A DNA stretch of 18,993 bases. Origin: Treponema sp. GTDB lineage: Bacteria; Spirochaetota; Spirochaetia; Treponematales; Treponemataceae. Of the stretch, positions 1 through 6,804 are shown piece after piece. The notes beneath the pieces were generated by a model that saw only the letters and a program-made list of their open reading frames with translations, was not told the DNA's origin and did not search any database. The stretch is from positions 1 through 18,993 of the forward strand of contig DLYJ01000052.1 of NCBI GenBank assembly GCA_003447785.1, read 5' to 3'. Position numbers and translations under genes: made by a program. Positions within the stretch are counted from its first letter, which is position 1; each line of letters begins with the position of its first letter.

Positions 1-1898
1 TGCAGGCGAACAAGGGCTTCAAATCCGTAAGTTTCGCCGGTTTTTGCGTTAACCTGAGGCTGGTAGCGGATTTCAAATCCACCGCGGATACATTCTTCCT
101 TTAAGATTTCAACAATTCTATTCCGCTTAATTACAGTCTCTTTCATTTCTGGAGTAAAGCACATAATTGCGCCGTGTCCGACTTTTTTGGCTTCAAAAAG
201 TGCCAGGTCAGCATTTGTTACAAGTTCGTCATAATCCATGTCTGCAAGATAATCTGCAAAACCTACCGACATTGCAACATCCAGCTTTACATTGTTGTAG
301 AATATAGGCTCATTCAAAATTTCGCGCAGTTCTTCAATTTCCTTTCCGTGACGTTCAATATGGCCGTTTTTATGAATCAGAAGGAATTCATCTCCACCGT
401 AGCGGGCGGCAAAATAATCATTGTTACGGCAAATTGAAGAAAGCCGCTTTCCGCATTCAACAAGGAGGGTGTCACCGCAAACATGAGTATAAGTGTTGTT
501 GTAATTTTTAAAGTCATCCAGATCCATAATCGCAAGGGAGAATGGAACTCCGCTGTCCATAATGTGTTTGATTTCTTCGTCTGCGTAAGAACGGTTCGGA
601 AGCCCGGTCAGTTTATCATTGTTTGCAACGTAGGTCAGACGGAATCTTGAATCATTGAGTTCCTTGTTGGTCTGTCTCATGCGCTGGTTCATTACCATCA
701 TGACACCGTTTGCATTAATTGCCCTTTTATAACTGAACAAGGCGGCCGCAAAAAGCAGGAGAACTGAAAAAATTATAAGTGCAAACGGCATAATCTGGCT
801 TGAATACTGCCTGAATCCTGCGTTCGGATCGTTAATCATTTTTGTATTCAACGGCAAAAAATCTGTGGTGTAATTATGGGCTTTAATAACATTATAATCA
901 AAACAGAAAAATCCCTTATCTTCTTTCCAGACCGGAATTGTTGAAATATCTTCCCCACACAGAATGTCTACAACTGTTTCTGCAGCTTTTCTTGCGGCTT
1001 CCCTGTCATCTGGAATTTTTCCGCCCACAAAGCCGAGACCGATTCCCAGCGGATGAGTACGGTATAATGGAATATCGTTCGTGTATTTTTTAATAAAGGT
1101 TATAAAATCATAAACTGAGGCCTGGTTTTCTGTAGGAAACTCGTTAAGAATAGAAACAATAATTATTATTGAATCCTCAGGAATCTGTTTAAAAACCTCA
1201 GCGGCGGCTTCGGCTGACTGGAATTCAGTGCCGATTTCGTGAAAATTAAGGTTAGGATATTTTTTTACAACTTCAAGATACTGCTTTCTGTCTCCCTGTC
1301 CTGTGGGAGTGTTATCAATAATCGTATAAATATTATGAGATTTCGGATTTTGAATAATTGCGGCCCGCAGGGTTTCTTCGTAGAACAATGGTTCTACAGA
1401 ACCAGTTATCCACTGATTCTGGCCGGCAACTGCCGCGTTTTCCAAATCATTTATTCCAAAGAAAACAATAGGAGTATCGGCAAAAAATTCATTCTGATAT
1501 TTTTGAACGAAAGACAGGGCTGCGTCATCACTTACGAGTATTGCATCATATTTTTTTGAAGTTTGAATTTTATATTTAACTCTTTCATAGAACTGTTTAT
1601 TGGCAACGGGAGTATTCAGGTTTTTTGTATCCATGTACAAAATGTCATAGTGAATCTGATTCCGTTCAAAAACCTTATTGATTCCATCAAACTGAGGTTT
1701 ACTGATCATGTAGGTCGGATCATAGGAGTTTATATAAAGTACGCTGGATTCAAATTTAGAAAGCCGCGGCGGAGTAGAATCTGATTCATGGACAAACTTC
1801 GTGTAACGCACGTACAGGATGCCTACCGCCAATAGGATTCCAAAAGTCGCAAAAATGATAAGAGCAATTGTAAAAATAAAACTTTTTCTTCTTCTCAT
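1..1898 (-). CDS. Membrane-anchored GGDEF-EAL cyclic-di-GMP signalling protein, 3' end cut by window
   Basis: Cyclic-di-GMP turnover protein; 632 codons are visible and the C-terminus lies outside the window. Reading down the minus strand: a basic start (MRRRK) and membrane helix at about residues 6-29; an extracytoplasmic domain at about 30-365 that resembles the ABC substrate-binding-like family PF04392 (opening SSVLYINSYDP); a second helix at about 368-392; a GGDEF domain with an intact GGDEF at 501-505 (RYGGDEF); then the start of an EAL domain with FEALVR at 626-631. The layout suggests that a small extracellular ligand controls cytoplasmic synthesis or breakdown of c-di-GMP. The inhibitory RxxD site is not in the usual register: RNND stands six, not five, residues before GGDEF. 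Only the first part of EAL is visible, so its activity cannot be judged. The start is the first ATG after an extended -10 promoter; the ribosome site (GGGTAGAAG) is weak. Confidence 0.9.
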   Translation of the reverse strand, partial: MRRRKSFIFTIALIIFATFGILLAVGILYVRYTKFVHESDSTPPRLSKFESSVLYINSYDPTYMISKPQFDGINKVFERNQIHYDILYMDTKNLNTPVANKQFYERVKYKIQTSKKYDAILVSDDAALSFVQKYQNEFFADTPIVFFGINDLENAAVAGQNQWITGSVEPLFYEETLRAAIIQNPKSHNIYTIIDNTPTGQGDRKQYLEVVKKYPNLNFHEIGTEFQSAEAAAEVFKQIPEDSIIIIVSILNEFPTENQASVYDFITFIKKYTNDIPLYRTHPLGIGLGFVGGKIPDDREAARKAAETVVDILCGEDISTIPVWKEDKGFFCFDYNVIKAHNYTTDFLPLNTKMINDPNAGFRQYSSQIMPFALIIFSVLLLFAAALFSYKRAINANGVMMVMNQRMRQTNKELNDSRFRLTYVANNDKLTGLPNRSYADEEIKHIMDSGVPFSLAIMDLDDFKNYNNTYTHVCGDTLLVECGKRLSSICRNNDYFAARYGGDEFLLIHKNGHIERHGKEIEELREILNEPIFYNNVKLDVAMSVGFADYLADMDYDELVTNADLALFEAKKVGHGAIMCFTPEMKETVIKRNRIVEILKEECIRGGFEIRYQPQVNAKTGETYGFEALVRL

Positions 1899-1945
1899 TA
1901 ACTTCTACCCGGCAAGCATAATTACTGGAAGTATTGCCAAATTCA

Positions 1946-1954
1946 ATTATAGCA
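1946..1954 (-). promoter_or_regulatory. Extended -10 promoter of the GGDEF-EAL gene
   Basis: The minus strand reads TGC-TATAAT, a full extended -10 element, about 48 nt upstream of the ATG at 1898. No convincing -35 hexamer is present, which fits an extended -10 promoter. The predicted transcript start is near 1939. Confidence 0.55.
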
Positions 1955-2035
1955 TTTTACCAAAAACCAACATCTAAAAAATTGTTATATTTATTTTCTA
2001 TTTACACGGGACATTCTATGTCTCACTACCCCGTA

Positions 2036-2041
2036 TATACT
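2036..2041 (+). promoter_or_regulatory. Possible -10 element for the small membrane-protein gene
   Basis: TATACT lies 32 bp upstream of the ATG at 2074. The -35 region is poor (ATTCTA at 17 bp), so this is only a candidate. The gene needs its own promoter because the neighbour to the left runs the other way. Confidence 0.3.
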
Positions 2042-2073
2042 GACCTCATAAAAACAAAAGCGAGGTAACAATT

Positions 2074-2205
2074 ATGGTTATGTTCTTTTTACTCTTAGGT
2101 TTTATCGGATTGTGGGCAGTTACAGAAATTATTGAATCCTTTATGAATGAAGATTCAGGACGGCGCTCATCCGGCCGTAAAAACACTTTGCGCTGGATTG
2201 ACTAG
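2074..2205 (+). CDS. Small single-helix membrane protein, 43 aa
   Basis: Short open frame of 43 codons ending in TAG. GAGG of the Shine-Dalgarno sequence lies 8 nt before the ATG (GAGGTAACAATTATG). The product has a hydrophobic N-terminal helix at about residues 2-20 (VMFFLLLGFIGLW), then an acidic patch (ESFMNED) and a basic, serine-containing tail (GRRSSGRKNTLRW). It lies alone between the divergent GGDEF-EAL gene and the co-directional DUF523 gene, with 71 bp to the latter. I recognise no family. Small proteins of this kind often bind larger membrane proteins, but nothing here names a partner. Coding status rests on the ribosome site and the clear hydrophobic/charged division. Confidence 0.6.
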   Translation: MVMFFLLLGFIGLWAVTEIIESFMNEDSGRRSSGRKNTLRWID

Positions 2206-2276
2206 GGCACGGTCAGGCTGGGAACGCGCACGTCTGAAGCCTTGTCAAAAAGGGCTCTTTATTCCATACTTTTTGT

Positions 2277-2729
2277 ATGAATATTCTTGTAAGTGCCTGT
2301 CTTTTAGGCTCAAATGTCAAATATGACGGCACAAACAACGCTGACCGCATTGATGAGCGTTCACTTGCAAAACTCAAATCTCTTGCCAGGTTAATTCCTT
2401 TCTGCCCGGAAGTAAGCGGAGGACTTTCCACTCCCCGCATTCCCTGCGAAGTAAAGGGCGCAAAGGTTATAAACCGGGATGGGCAGGACCAGACAGAGTT
2501 TTTTATGCGCGGCGCAGAACTTGCCCTTAAGGAATGCGTAAAAAACAACTGTTCTATTGCACTTTTAAAAGAAAAAAGTCCGTCCTGCGGCCACGGCCGG
2601 ATTTATGACGGAACTTTTTCTCATACAACAATCAGTGGCAGCGGTATCACAGCCCGTCTCTTAAGTTCAAATGGAATCAGAATCTTCGGCGAGTCAGAAA
2701 TAAAAAAACTGATTTCACAGCTTCAGTAA
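2277..2729 (+). CDS. DUF523 family (TudS-like) Fe-S protein
   Basis: 150-residue protein of the DUF523 family, close to the usual length of the stand-alone form. Visible family motifs are SACLLG at 6-11, CPEVSGGL at 43-50 with PCE at 56-58, and KSPSCG at 100-105. Cys8, Cys43 and Cys104 occupy the places of the three cysteines that hold the [4Fe-4S] cluster in TudS, the thiouracil desulfidase that carries this domain. A desulfidase or related sulfur-removing role is therefore plausible, but the substrate is unknown because most DUF523 proteins are uncharacterised. The ATG lies directly before the conserved N-terminus; the ribosome site is weak. The gene converges on the HAD hydrolase gene with only 13 bp between stops and no T-rich terminator. 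Confidence 0.88.
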   Translation: MNILVSACLLGSNVKYDGTNNADRIDERSLAKLKSLARLIPFCPEVSGGLSTPRIPCEVKGAKVINRDGQDQTEFFMRGAELALKECVKNNCSIALLKEKSPSCGHGRIYDGTFSHTTISGSGITARLLSSNGIRIFGESEIKKLISQLQ

Positions 2730-2742
2730 GGCGTCCCCGTCA

Positions 2743-3438
2743 TTACCGGACCCGGGAACAATCCTTATCGTTCCCGCTTAGAGACGATAATTCCCTAGGG
2801 CTTTCGATTATAAAATCCGCCCCGGCCTGTGTAAGTTCTTCCCGCGAGCCATATCCCCACAAAACGCCGCAGGATGCAAGGCCCGTCTTTTTGGCGCCGG
2901 TTATGTCGTGCTTTCTGTCGCCAATCATAAGAATGTTTCCGGCAGAGCGTTCTTCTTCCAGTCCGCATTCTTTGATTACGTACTCAATTATCAGATCCTT
3001 TTTACTGCGGGTTTCCTTTAAATCAGCGCCCCCTGCAAAGATAAAAAAAACTTTCAGGCCAAAATGCTCAAGGATGGGGTGCATGTAAATTTCAGGTTTG
3101 CCGGTTGCAACATAGAGTTTTTTACCTGATTTTTTTAAGGCTTCAAGAGCCGGAATAATTCCGTCGTAAACGGAGTTTTCAAAAAGACCTTTTACACCAA
3201 AGTATTCGCGGTAAACTTTCATAGCTTCAAATGCCTGCTCCTCAGAAAAGCCGTAGAGAGTTTTAAAGGACTCAGTCAGCGGAGGGCCGATAAAAAGGCG
3301 GAGTTTATCATCATCGGTTTCTTCAATTCCCCAGTGGCGCAGAGCGTGGCGGACCGAATTCATGATGCCGGGACCGCTTTCTGTCAGCGTGCCGTCAAGG
3401 TCAAAAAATAAATGTGTAAAGGAAGAAATTGTTTTCAT
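2743..3438 (-). CDS. HAD-family hydrolase, phosphoglycolate phosphatase-like
   Basis: 231-residue cytoplasmic HAD-IA phosphatase. Motif I is FDLDGT with nucleophile Asp13 and acid/base Asp15; motif II is VATGK with Thr112; the motif III lysine is among RSKKD (144-148); motif IV is GDRKHD at 173-178, where Asp174 and Asp178 bind Mg2+. The helical cap lies between motifs I and II (about 20-95), and the ending GVLWGYGSREEL is typical of Gph-like enzymes. Phosphoglycolate phosphatase is the closest label, but these enzymes are promiscuous and a nucleotidase or pyrophosphatase role cannot be excluded. The start is the only ATG at the family N-terminus; it lacks a clear Shine-Dalgarno sequence. It is separated from the purH-type gene upstream by a terminator-like hairpin. 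Confidence 0.88.
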   Translation of the reverse strand: MKTISSFTHLFFDLDGTLTESGPGIMNSVRHALRHWGIEETDDDKLRLFIGPPLTESFKTLYGFSEEQAFEAMKVYREYFGVKGLFENSVYDGIIPALEALKKSGKKLYVATGKPEIYMHPILEHFGLKVFFIFAGGADLKETRSKKDLIIEYVIKECGLEEERSAGNILMIGDRKHDITGAKKTGLASCGVLWGYGSREELTQAGADFIIESPRELSSLSGNDKDCSRVR

Positions 3439-3447
3439 TGCGCTTTA

Positions 3448-3487
3448 TAAAAAGTTGAGACCCCGGAGGTTAAACTTCCGGAGTCTC
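3448..3487 (-). terminator. Hairpin terminator after the AICAR transformylase gene
   Basis: A 13-bp stem (3457-3469 with 3475-3487, one G-U and one C-A pair on the minus strand) closes a 5-nt loop. On the minus strand it is followed by AACTTTTTAT. It lies between the purH-type stop and the HAD gene start, so it should end or attenuate transcription coming from upstream. Confidence 0.6.
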
Positions 3488-3539
3488 TTTCATTTCAACT
3501 CTAAAATTTGCTGTAAGCGGTTTTAAGAGATACCATTAA

Positions 3540-4715
3540 TTAGTGATGGAACAGACGGATGCCTGTAAATGCCATTACGATGCCGTATTTGTTACAGGTT
3601 TCGATTACGTTGTCGTCCCGAACAGAACCGCCCGGCTGAGCAATTACGCTTACGCCTGATTTGTGTGCGCGTTCGATGTTGTCACCGAACGGGAAGAAAG
3701 CATCGCTTCCCAGGGCTACGTCTGTGTTTTTGTCCAGCCATGCGCGTTTTTCTTCCCGTGTAAATACAGATGGCTTTTCTGCAAAAATTGTCTGCCATTT
3801 ACCTTCTGCAAGCACGTCTTCGTATTCGTCACCGATGTAAACGTCGATAGCATTGTCGCGGTCAGCGCGTTTAATTCCGTCTACAAATTTAAGTCCGAGA
3901 ACTTTTGGACTCTGACGCAGCCACCAGTTGTCAGCTTTCTGACCTGCCAGGCGTGTACAGTGAATGCGGCTCTGCTGGCCTGCACCGATACCGATAGCCT
4001 GTCCGTCTTTAACGTAACATACAGAGTTTGACTGAGTGTATTTGAGAACAATCTGTGCAATCAGAAGATTGTGTTTTTCGTCTTCTGAAAGTGTTTTTTT
4101 ATCAGTAACAATGTTTGAAAGTGTTGAATCATCGAGCTTGAGGAAGTTGTGTCCCTGTTCAAACTTAACGCCAAACACCTGTTTAACTTCAACCTCCGGC
4201 GGAACATAGTCCGGGTCGATTTTAAGGATACAGTAATTGCCCTTCTTTTTAGCCTTTAAAAGTTCGAGGGCATCAGCATCGTAATCAGGAGCGATGATAC
4301 CGTCAGAAACTTCTTTTGCAATGAGCTGGGCTGTAGCCTTGTCACATTTGTCGCTCAAAGAAATAAAGTCCCCGAATGAAGACATACGGTCTGCGCCGCG
4401 GGCACGGGCATAAGCGCATGCAAGAGGTGTGAGCTGAATTGAATCGTCTACAAAGTAGATTTTTTTGAGTGTGTCAGAAAGAGGTTTACCGATTGCGGCT
4501 CCTGCAGGACTAACGTGTTTAAAACTTGTTGCTGCCGGAAGACCTGTAGCTTCTTTAAGTTCTTTTACTAACTGCCATCCGTTCAATGCATCGAGCAAAT
4601 TGATATAGCCTGGTTTACCGTTAACAACTGTGATTGGCAATTCGCCATCGTCCATGTACACGCGAGCCGGTTTCTGGTTCGGGTTACATCCGTATTTAAG
4701 TTCGAGTTCTTTCAT
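3540..4715 (-). CDS. purH: Stand-alone AICAR transformylase (PurH C-terminal domain type)
   Basis: 391-residue phosphoribosylaminoimidazolecarboxamide formyltransferase. It transfers a formyl group from 10-formyl-THF to AICAR, the penultimate step of IMP synthesis. It opens with LKYGCNPNQKPA, matching the RYGENPHQ opening of the transformylase half of PurH; the catalytic Lys-His pair is K66-H67 in KHVSPAG; the family ending is TGIRLFHH. The N-terminal IMP cyclohydrolase domain of ordinary PurH (about 200 residues) is absent, so the cyclase must be encoded elsewhere. An in-frame extension to 4877 exists, but it is a basic, low-complexity stretch running through a palindromic repeat and a terminator, so ATG 4715 is the start. 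That ATG has no ribosome site and sits 7 nt after a -10 element, which suggests a leaderless message. Confidence 0.92.
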   Translation of the reverse strand: MKELELKYGCNPNQKPARVYMDDGELPITVVNGKPGYINLLDALNGWQLVKELKEATGLPAATSFKHVSPAGAAIGKPLSDTLKKIYFVDDSIQLTPLACAYARARGADRMSSFGDFISLSDKCDKATAQLIAKEVSDGIIAPDYDADALELLKAKKKGNYCILKIDPDYVPPEVEVKQVFGVKFEQGHNFLKLDDSTLSNIVTDKKTLSEDEKHNLLIAQIVLKYTQSNSVCYVKDGQAIGIGAGQQSRIHCTRLAGQKADNWWLRQSPKVLGLKFVDGIKRADRDNAIDVYIGDEYEDVLAEGKWQTIFAEKPSVFTREEKRAWLDKNTDVALGSDAFFPFGDNIERAHKSGVSVIAQPGGSVRDDNVIETCNKYGIVMAFTGIRLFHH

Positions 4716-4722
4716 ATAAAAG

Positions 4723-4751
4723 AGAATAGCGTATTTGCTCTCTAAATACAA
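4723..4751 (-). promoter_or_regulatory. Sigma-70-type promoter of the AICAR transformylase gene
   Basis: The minus strand reads TTGTAT (4746-4751), a 17-bp spacer, then TATTCT (4723-4728). Only 7 nt separate the -10 hexamer from the ATG at 4715, so transcription should begin at or within 2 nt of the start codon. Confidence 0.6.
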
Positions 4752-4763
4752 GGGAATGAAAGA

Positions 4764-4830
4764 CCGGGGGCGTCTCCCCCGCTTGCGCGGGGGCCGGGCT
4801 TTTCGTGGTTCCGCGGACTTACGCCGCTCC
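4764..4830. repeat. GC-rich palindromic intergenic repeat, copy 1
   Basis: A GC-rich block in an otherwise AT-rich spacer. It contains the hairpin CCCCCGC-TTGC-GCGGGGG (4776-4793) with a further GGGGG at 4766-4770 that could pair alternatively, then CCGGGC. The core GGGGC..TCCCCCGC...CGCGGG..CGGG recurs in opposite orientation at 13445-13536, so this is a dispersed REP-like element. Confidence 0.6.
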
Positions 4831-4833
4831 ATT

Positions 4834-4862
4834 AAAAAAAGGAGGCGAACCTCCTTTTTTTT
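4834..4862 (-). terminator. Strong intrinsic terminator of the nine-gene cluster
   Basis: On the minus strand: A-tract, GGAGG, TTCG tetraloop, CCTCC, T7. The flanking A and T tracts extend the stem, and the structure could work in both directions. It lies about 65 bp after the last cluster gene and before the purH promoter, so it marks the 3' end of the cluster transcript. Confidence 0.85.
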
Positions 4863-4926
4863 AACGCTGCGCGCCACTACAATCCCTGACGCAGTAATTT
4901 TCCACTAACTCTTTCAGGTTCACCCT

Positions 4927-5091
4927 TTAGTTCACTTTAGTCATGGTGCAGTGACATTTCTGGCAGCTGATTGTGAATGCAATTGCACTTCTTGTCCTTT
5001 TTCCACAGCTTCCACATTCAAACATGTGGATGGTCTTGTCTGTGATGGCAGAGAACTGGGATAGAAGCGAACGATTGAATTTAGAATTCAT
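4927..5091 (-). CDS. 54-residue zinc-ribbon protein, translationally coupled to the ankyrin gene
   Basis: Short open frame of 54 codons ending in TAA. The product has two cysteine pairs, CGSCG at 26-30 and CQKCHC at 43-48, spaced as in a small zinc ribbon, with basic residues between and after them (KRTR, MTK). The ATG (5089-5091) lies inside the last codons of the ankyrin gene and the two frames overlap by 11 bp, so re-initiation by ribosomes ending the ankyrin frame is likely; there is only a weak AGG ahead of it. It is the last gene before the terminator. No family name can be given; a nucleic-acid or protein-binding zinc module is the natural reading. Confidence 0.65.
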   Translation of the reverse strand: MNSKFNRSLLSQFSAITDKTIHMFECGSCGKRTRSAIAFTISCQKCHCTMTKVN

Positions 5092-6235
5092 CCTTGTGTT
5101 CAAGATAATACTCAGGCAAATTTCCTTTTTTGTCGCGATGACTCAAAAGATCTTTGAAAAGCTCTTCATCTTTGACAAATTCAAACATTCCCTTGCTTTC
5201 ATTATCAAAGCGAGCTGCATAATGAGCAAGATTTCTTCCATCTACATCAACGGCATCAATTTTTCTTTCATGTTCAAGGGCGAACAACAGAACATCTGGA
5301 TTGGGGCTAACGGCTGCAGCTACCATAGGAAGCGTAAAGCCCTGCTCTCCACATTCCCATTTAAAAGAAAAGCCTTTGTCTAGCAACACCTTTAACGCAC
5401 AAATGTTCTTATTTTGAGCTGCAGTCATAAACATTTTTGTAATCATTCTTCTGAAACAAATATTGATTGTTTCCTCTGACTCCCCTTGAAGCAGTGCTGT
5501 TTCGATAACAGTTGTTCCATCATCAGTATGATCAAATACCCCAAGCGCGTGTTCATAATATTTTGCAATATCGGGATTCTTATTCATTGCGACCCTATGA
5601 AAGACAGTCTCTCCTCTTTTCCCTTTTGCGTTTATATCTGCCCCGGAATCTTCAAGAAGTTTTATAACTTCCAAATTTTTTTGTGTGGCAGCGGCACCTA
5701 AAAGCGGGGTGAAACCATTATTATCACGACTTTCAATATCGAATTTGTCAATGAAAAATTTTACGACATCAAGATTTTCGTTCCATTCCGCTGATAAACG
5801 AAGCAAGTTTTCCCCATAAGAAGTTAATGCGTTTATGTCGGCACCGTTATCTATCAAAAATTGTATAACTTCTGTGTTGTCATTGTTGCAAGCCGCAAGC
5901 ATAAGTGGGGTGAAGCCTTCATCATCATCACTCTTTGCTTCAATGTCGAGTCCTTTTTCGAGGAAGAATTTAACGGATTCTACGCAGTTTGAAAAGGTCG
6001 CAAGATGAAGCAAGGTTCTACCTCCTATCACATTGTTAATTCCGCATCCCAAATCAAGAACACGATTCACAAAACGCAATGATTTTGCATTTTCAATAAC
6101 TATCGCATAAATATAATTGCGGTCATCCTCATCAAGAGCATTGAGGTCAAAATCTTTTAACAAGATTTCAAACATTTCAATATTGTCAATTTTCACGGCA
6201 AGTTCAATTGCCTCCATTATTTTTTCCTTTTCCAT
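5081..6235 (-). CDS. Ankyrin-repeat protein
   Basis: 384-residue protein made almost entirely of ankyrin repeats. Clear units include GRTLLHLATFSN, GFTPLMLAACNN, GADINALTSYGENLL, GFTPLLGAAAT, GADINAKGKRGETVFHR and GRNLAHYAARFD, each with the TPLxxAA-type helix and a following VxxLLxxGADI stretch. No signal peptide or membrane helix is seen, so it should be a cytoplasmic protein-binding scaffold. The start is ATG 6235 (MEKEKIMEAIEL) because AGGAG lies 7 nt upstream; a longer frame to 6283 lacks such a site. It follows the LRAT-like gene after about 80 bp and overlaps the small zinc-ribbon gene. Ankyrin proteins often act as adaptors or immunity partners for enzymes encoded nearby; that is inference. 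Confidence 0.88.
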   Translation of the reverse strand: MEKEKIMEAIELAVKIDNIEMFEILLKDFDLNALDEDDRNYIYAIVIENAKSLRFVNRVLDLGCGINNVIGGRTLLHLATFSNCVESVKFFLEKGLDIEAKSDDDEGFTPLMLAACNNDNTEVIQFLIDNGADINALTSYGENLLRLSAEWNENLDVVKFFIDKFDIESRDNNGFTPLLGAAATQKNLEVIKLLEDSGADINAKGKRGETVFHRVAMNKNPDIAKYYEHALGVFDHTDDGTTVIETALLQGESEETINICFRRMITKMFMTAAQNKNICALKVLLDKGFSFKWECGEQGFTLPMVAAAVSPNPDVLLFALEHERKIDAVDVDGRNLAHYAARFDNESKGMFEFVKDEELFKDLLSHRDKKGNLPEYYLEHKDEF

Positions 6236-6315
6236 TTGTTTACTCCTGTGCGTATAATTATTATCACTCTTCACTGCTATCAAATCGTGATAGTCTGTTA
6301 GAATTTCGCATGATT

Positions 6316-6804
6316 TTATGTCTCCGACTCCTCACTCTTTTTCTTAGCAAGAGCAATGGCCACCGTACTTGCGATAAGAACGCCGGCAGCAGCAACAGCA
6401 CCAGTAACGACTTTCTGAACCTGCTTGGACTCTGCTTTTCCAGACTTGCACTCTCGGGCAAAATGCTCGCAGTTGTTCGTCGCAAGATTATATTCGCCTT
6501 TTTTCTTACCAATCTGAGAGCGGGCACGCCTGACAGTCTCGGTCGGGCTGAAATTCTCTTCTACAGAGCCGTCGATAACCAATGGTCTGCCCTTCGCAAA
6601 CGCAGAAAGACTTTTCTCCCGGATACAGGCATCGCTCGCATCGGTCTCATGTCCCTTAGAGGCGGAAAAATCGATGACTTTGCCGTCACCCTCATAAATA
6701 CCGTAATGACGGTAGAGAGTATCCTGTGCGAAAATTACATCACCTTTTTTTAGCGGTCGGCGGGGCATGGGGAATTTCTCTGACTTATCGTTTTTCTTCG
6801 TCAA
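6316..6804 (-). CDS. LRAT/NlpC-P60-like papain-fold protein with C-terminal membrane helix
   Basis: 162-residue protein with a permuted papain (LRAT-type) domain at about 16-120. The entry KKGDVIFAQ is followed by the His motif YRHYGIYEGDGKVIDF, with His33 in HYGIY; the cysteine motif is NNCEHFA with Cys112. The second LRAT histidine (VIH) is replaced by Asp45 (VID), leaving a Cys-His-Asp set that could still be active. A hydrophobic helix at about 132-153 (TGAVAAAGVLIASTVAIALAKKK) with a basic flank anchors the tail in a membrane. Family members act as acyltransferases, phospholipases or amidases; the substrate here is unknown. The TTG at 6804 has AAGG 5 nt upstream and overlaps the preceding SEL1 gene by 20 bp; ATG 6768 (MPRRPLKKGD) is a possible alternative start. 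Confidence 0.8.
   Translation of the reverse strand: MTKKNDKSEKFPMPRRPLKKGDVIFAQDTLYRHYGIYEGDGKVIDFSASKGHETDASDACIREKSLSAFAKGRPLVIDGSVEENFSPTETVRRARSQIGKKKGEYNLATNNCEHFARECKSGKAESKQVQKVVTGAVAAAGVLIASTVAIALAKKKSEESET

Noticed and set aside
2753..2776. Hairpin CGGGAAC with GTTCCCG as a terminator between convergent genes
   Set aside because: The stem is perfect, but it lies inside the end of the HAD gene, has a 10-nt loop and no T run on either side.
4716..4877. 54-codon N-terminal extension of the AICAR transformylase frame
   Set aside because: It runs through a promoter, a palindromic repeat and a terminator, and the family N-terminus begins at ATG 4715.
6277..6293. Hairpin CTATCA-AATCG-TGATAG between the LRAT-like and ankyrin genes
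   Set aside because: Only 6 bp, AT-rich and without a T tract, so not a terminator; kept only as a possible processing site.
6208..6753. 181-codon plus-strand open frame
   Set aside because: Antisense to the LRAT-like gene, which has catalytic motifs; no domain or ribosome site supports it.
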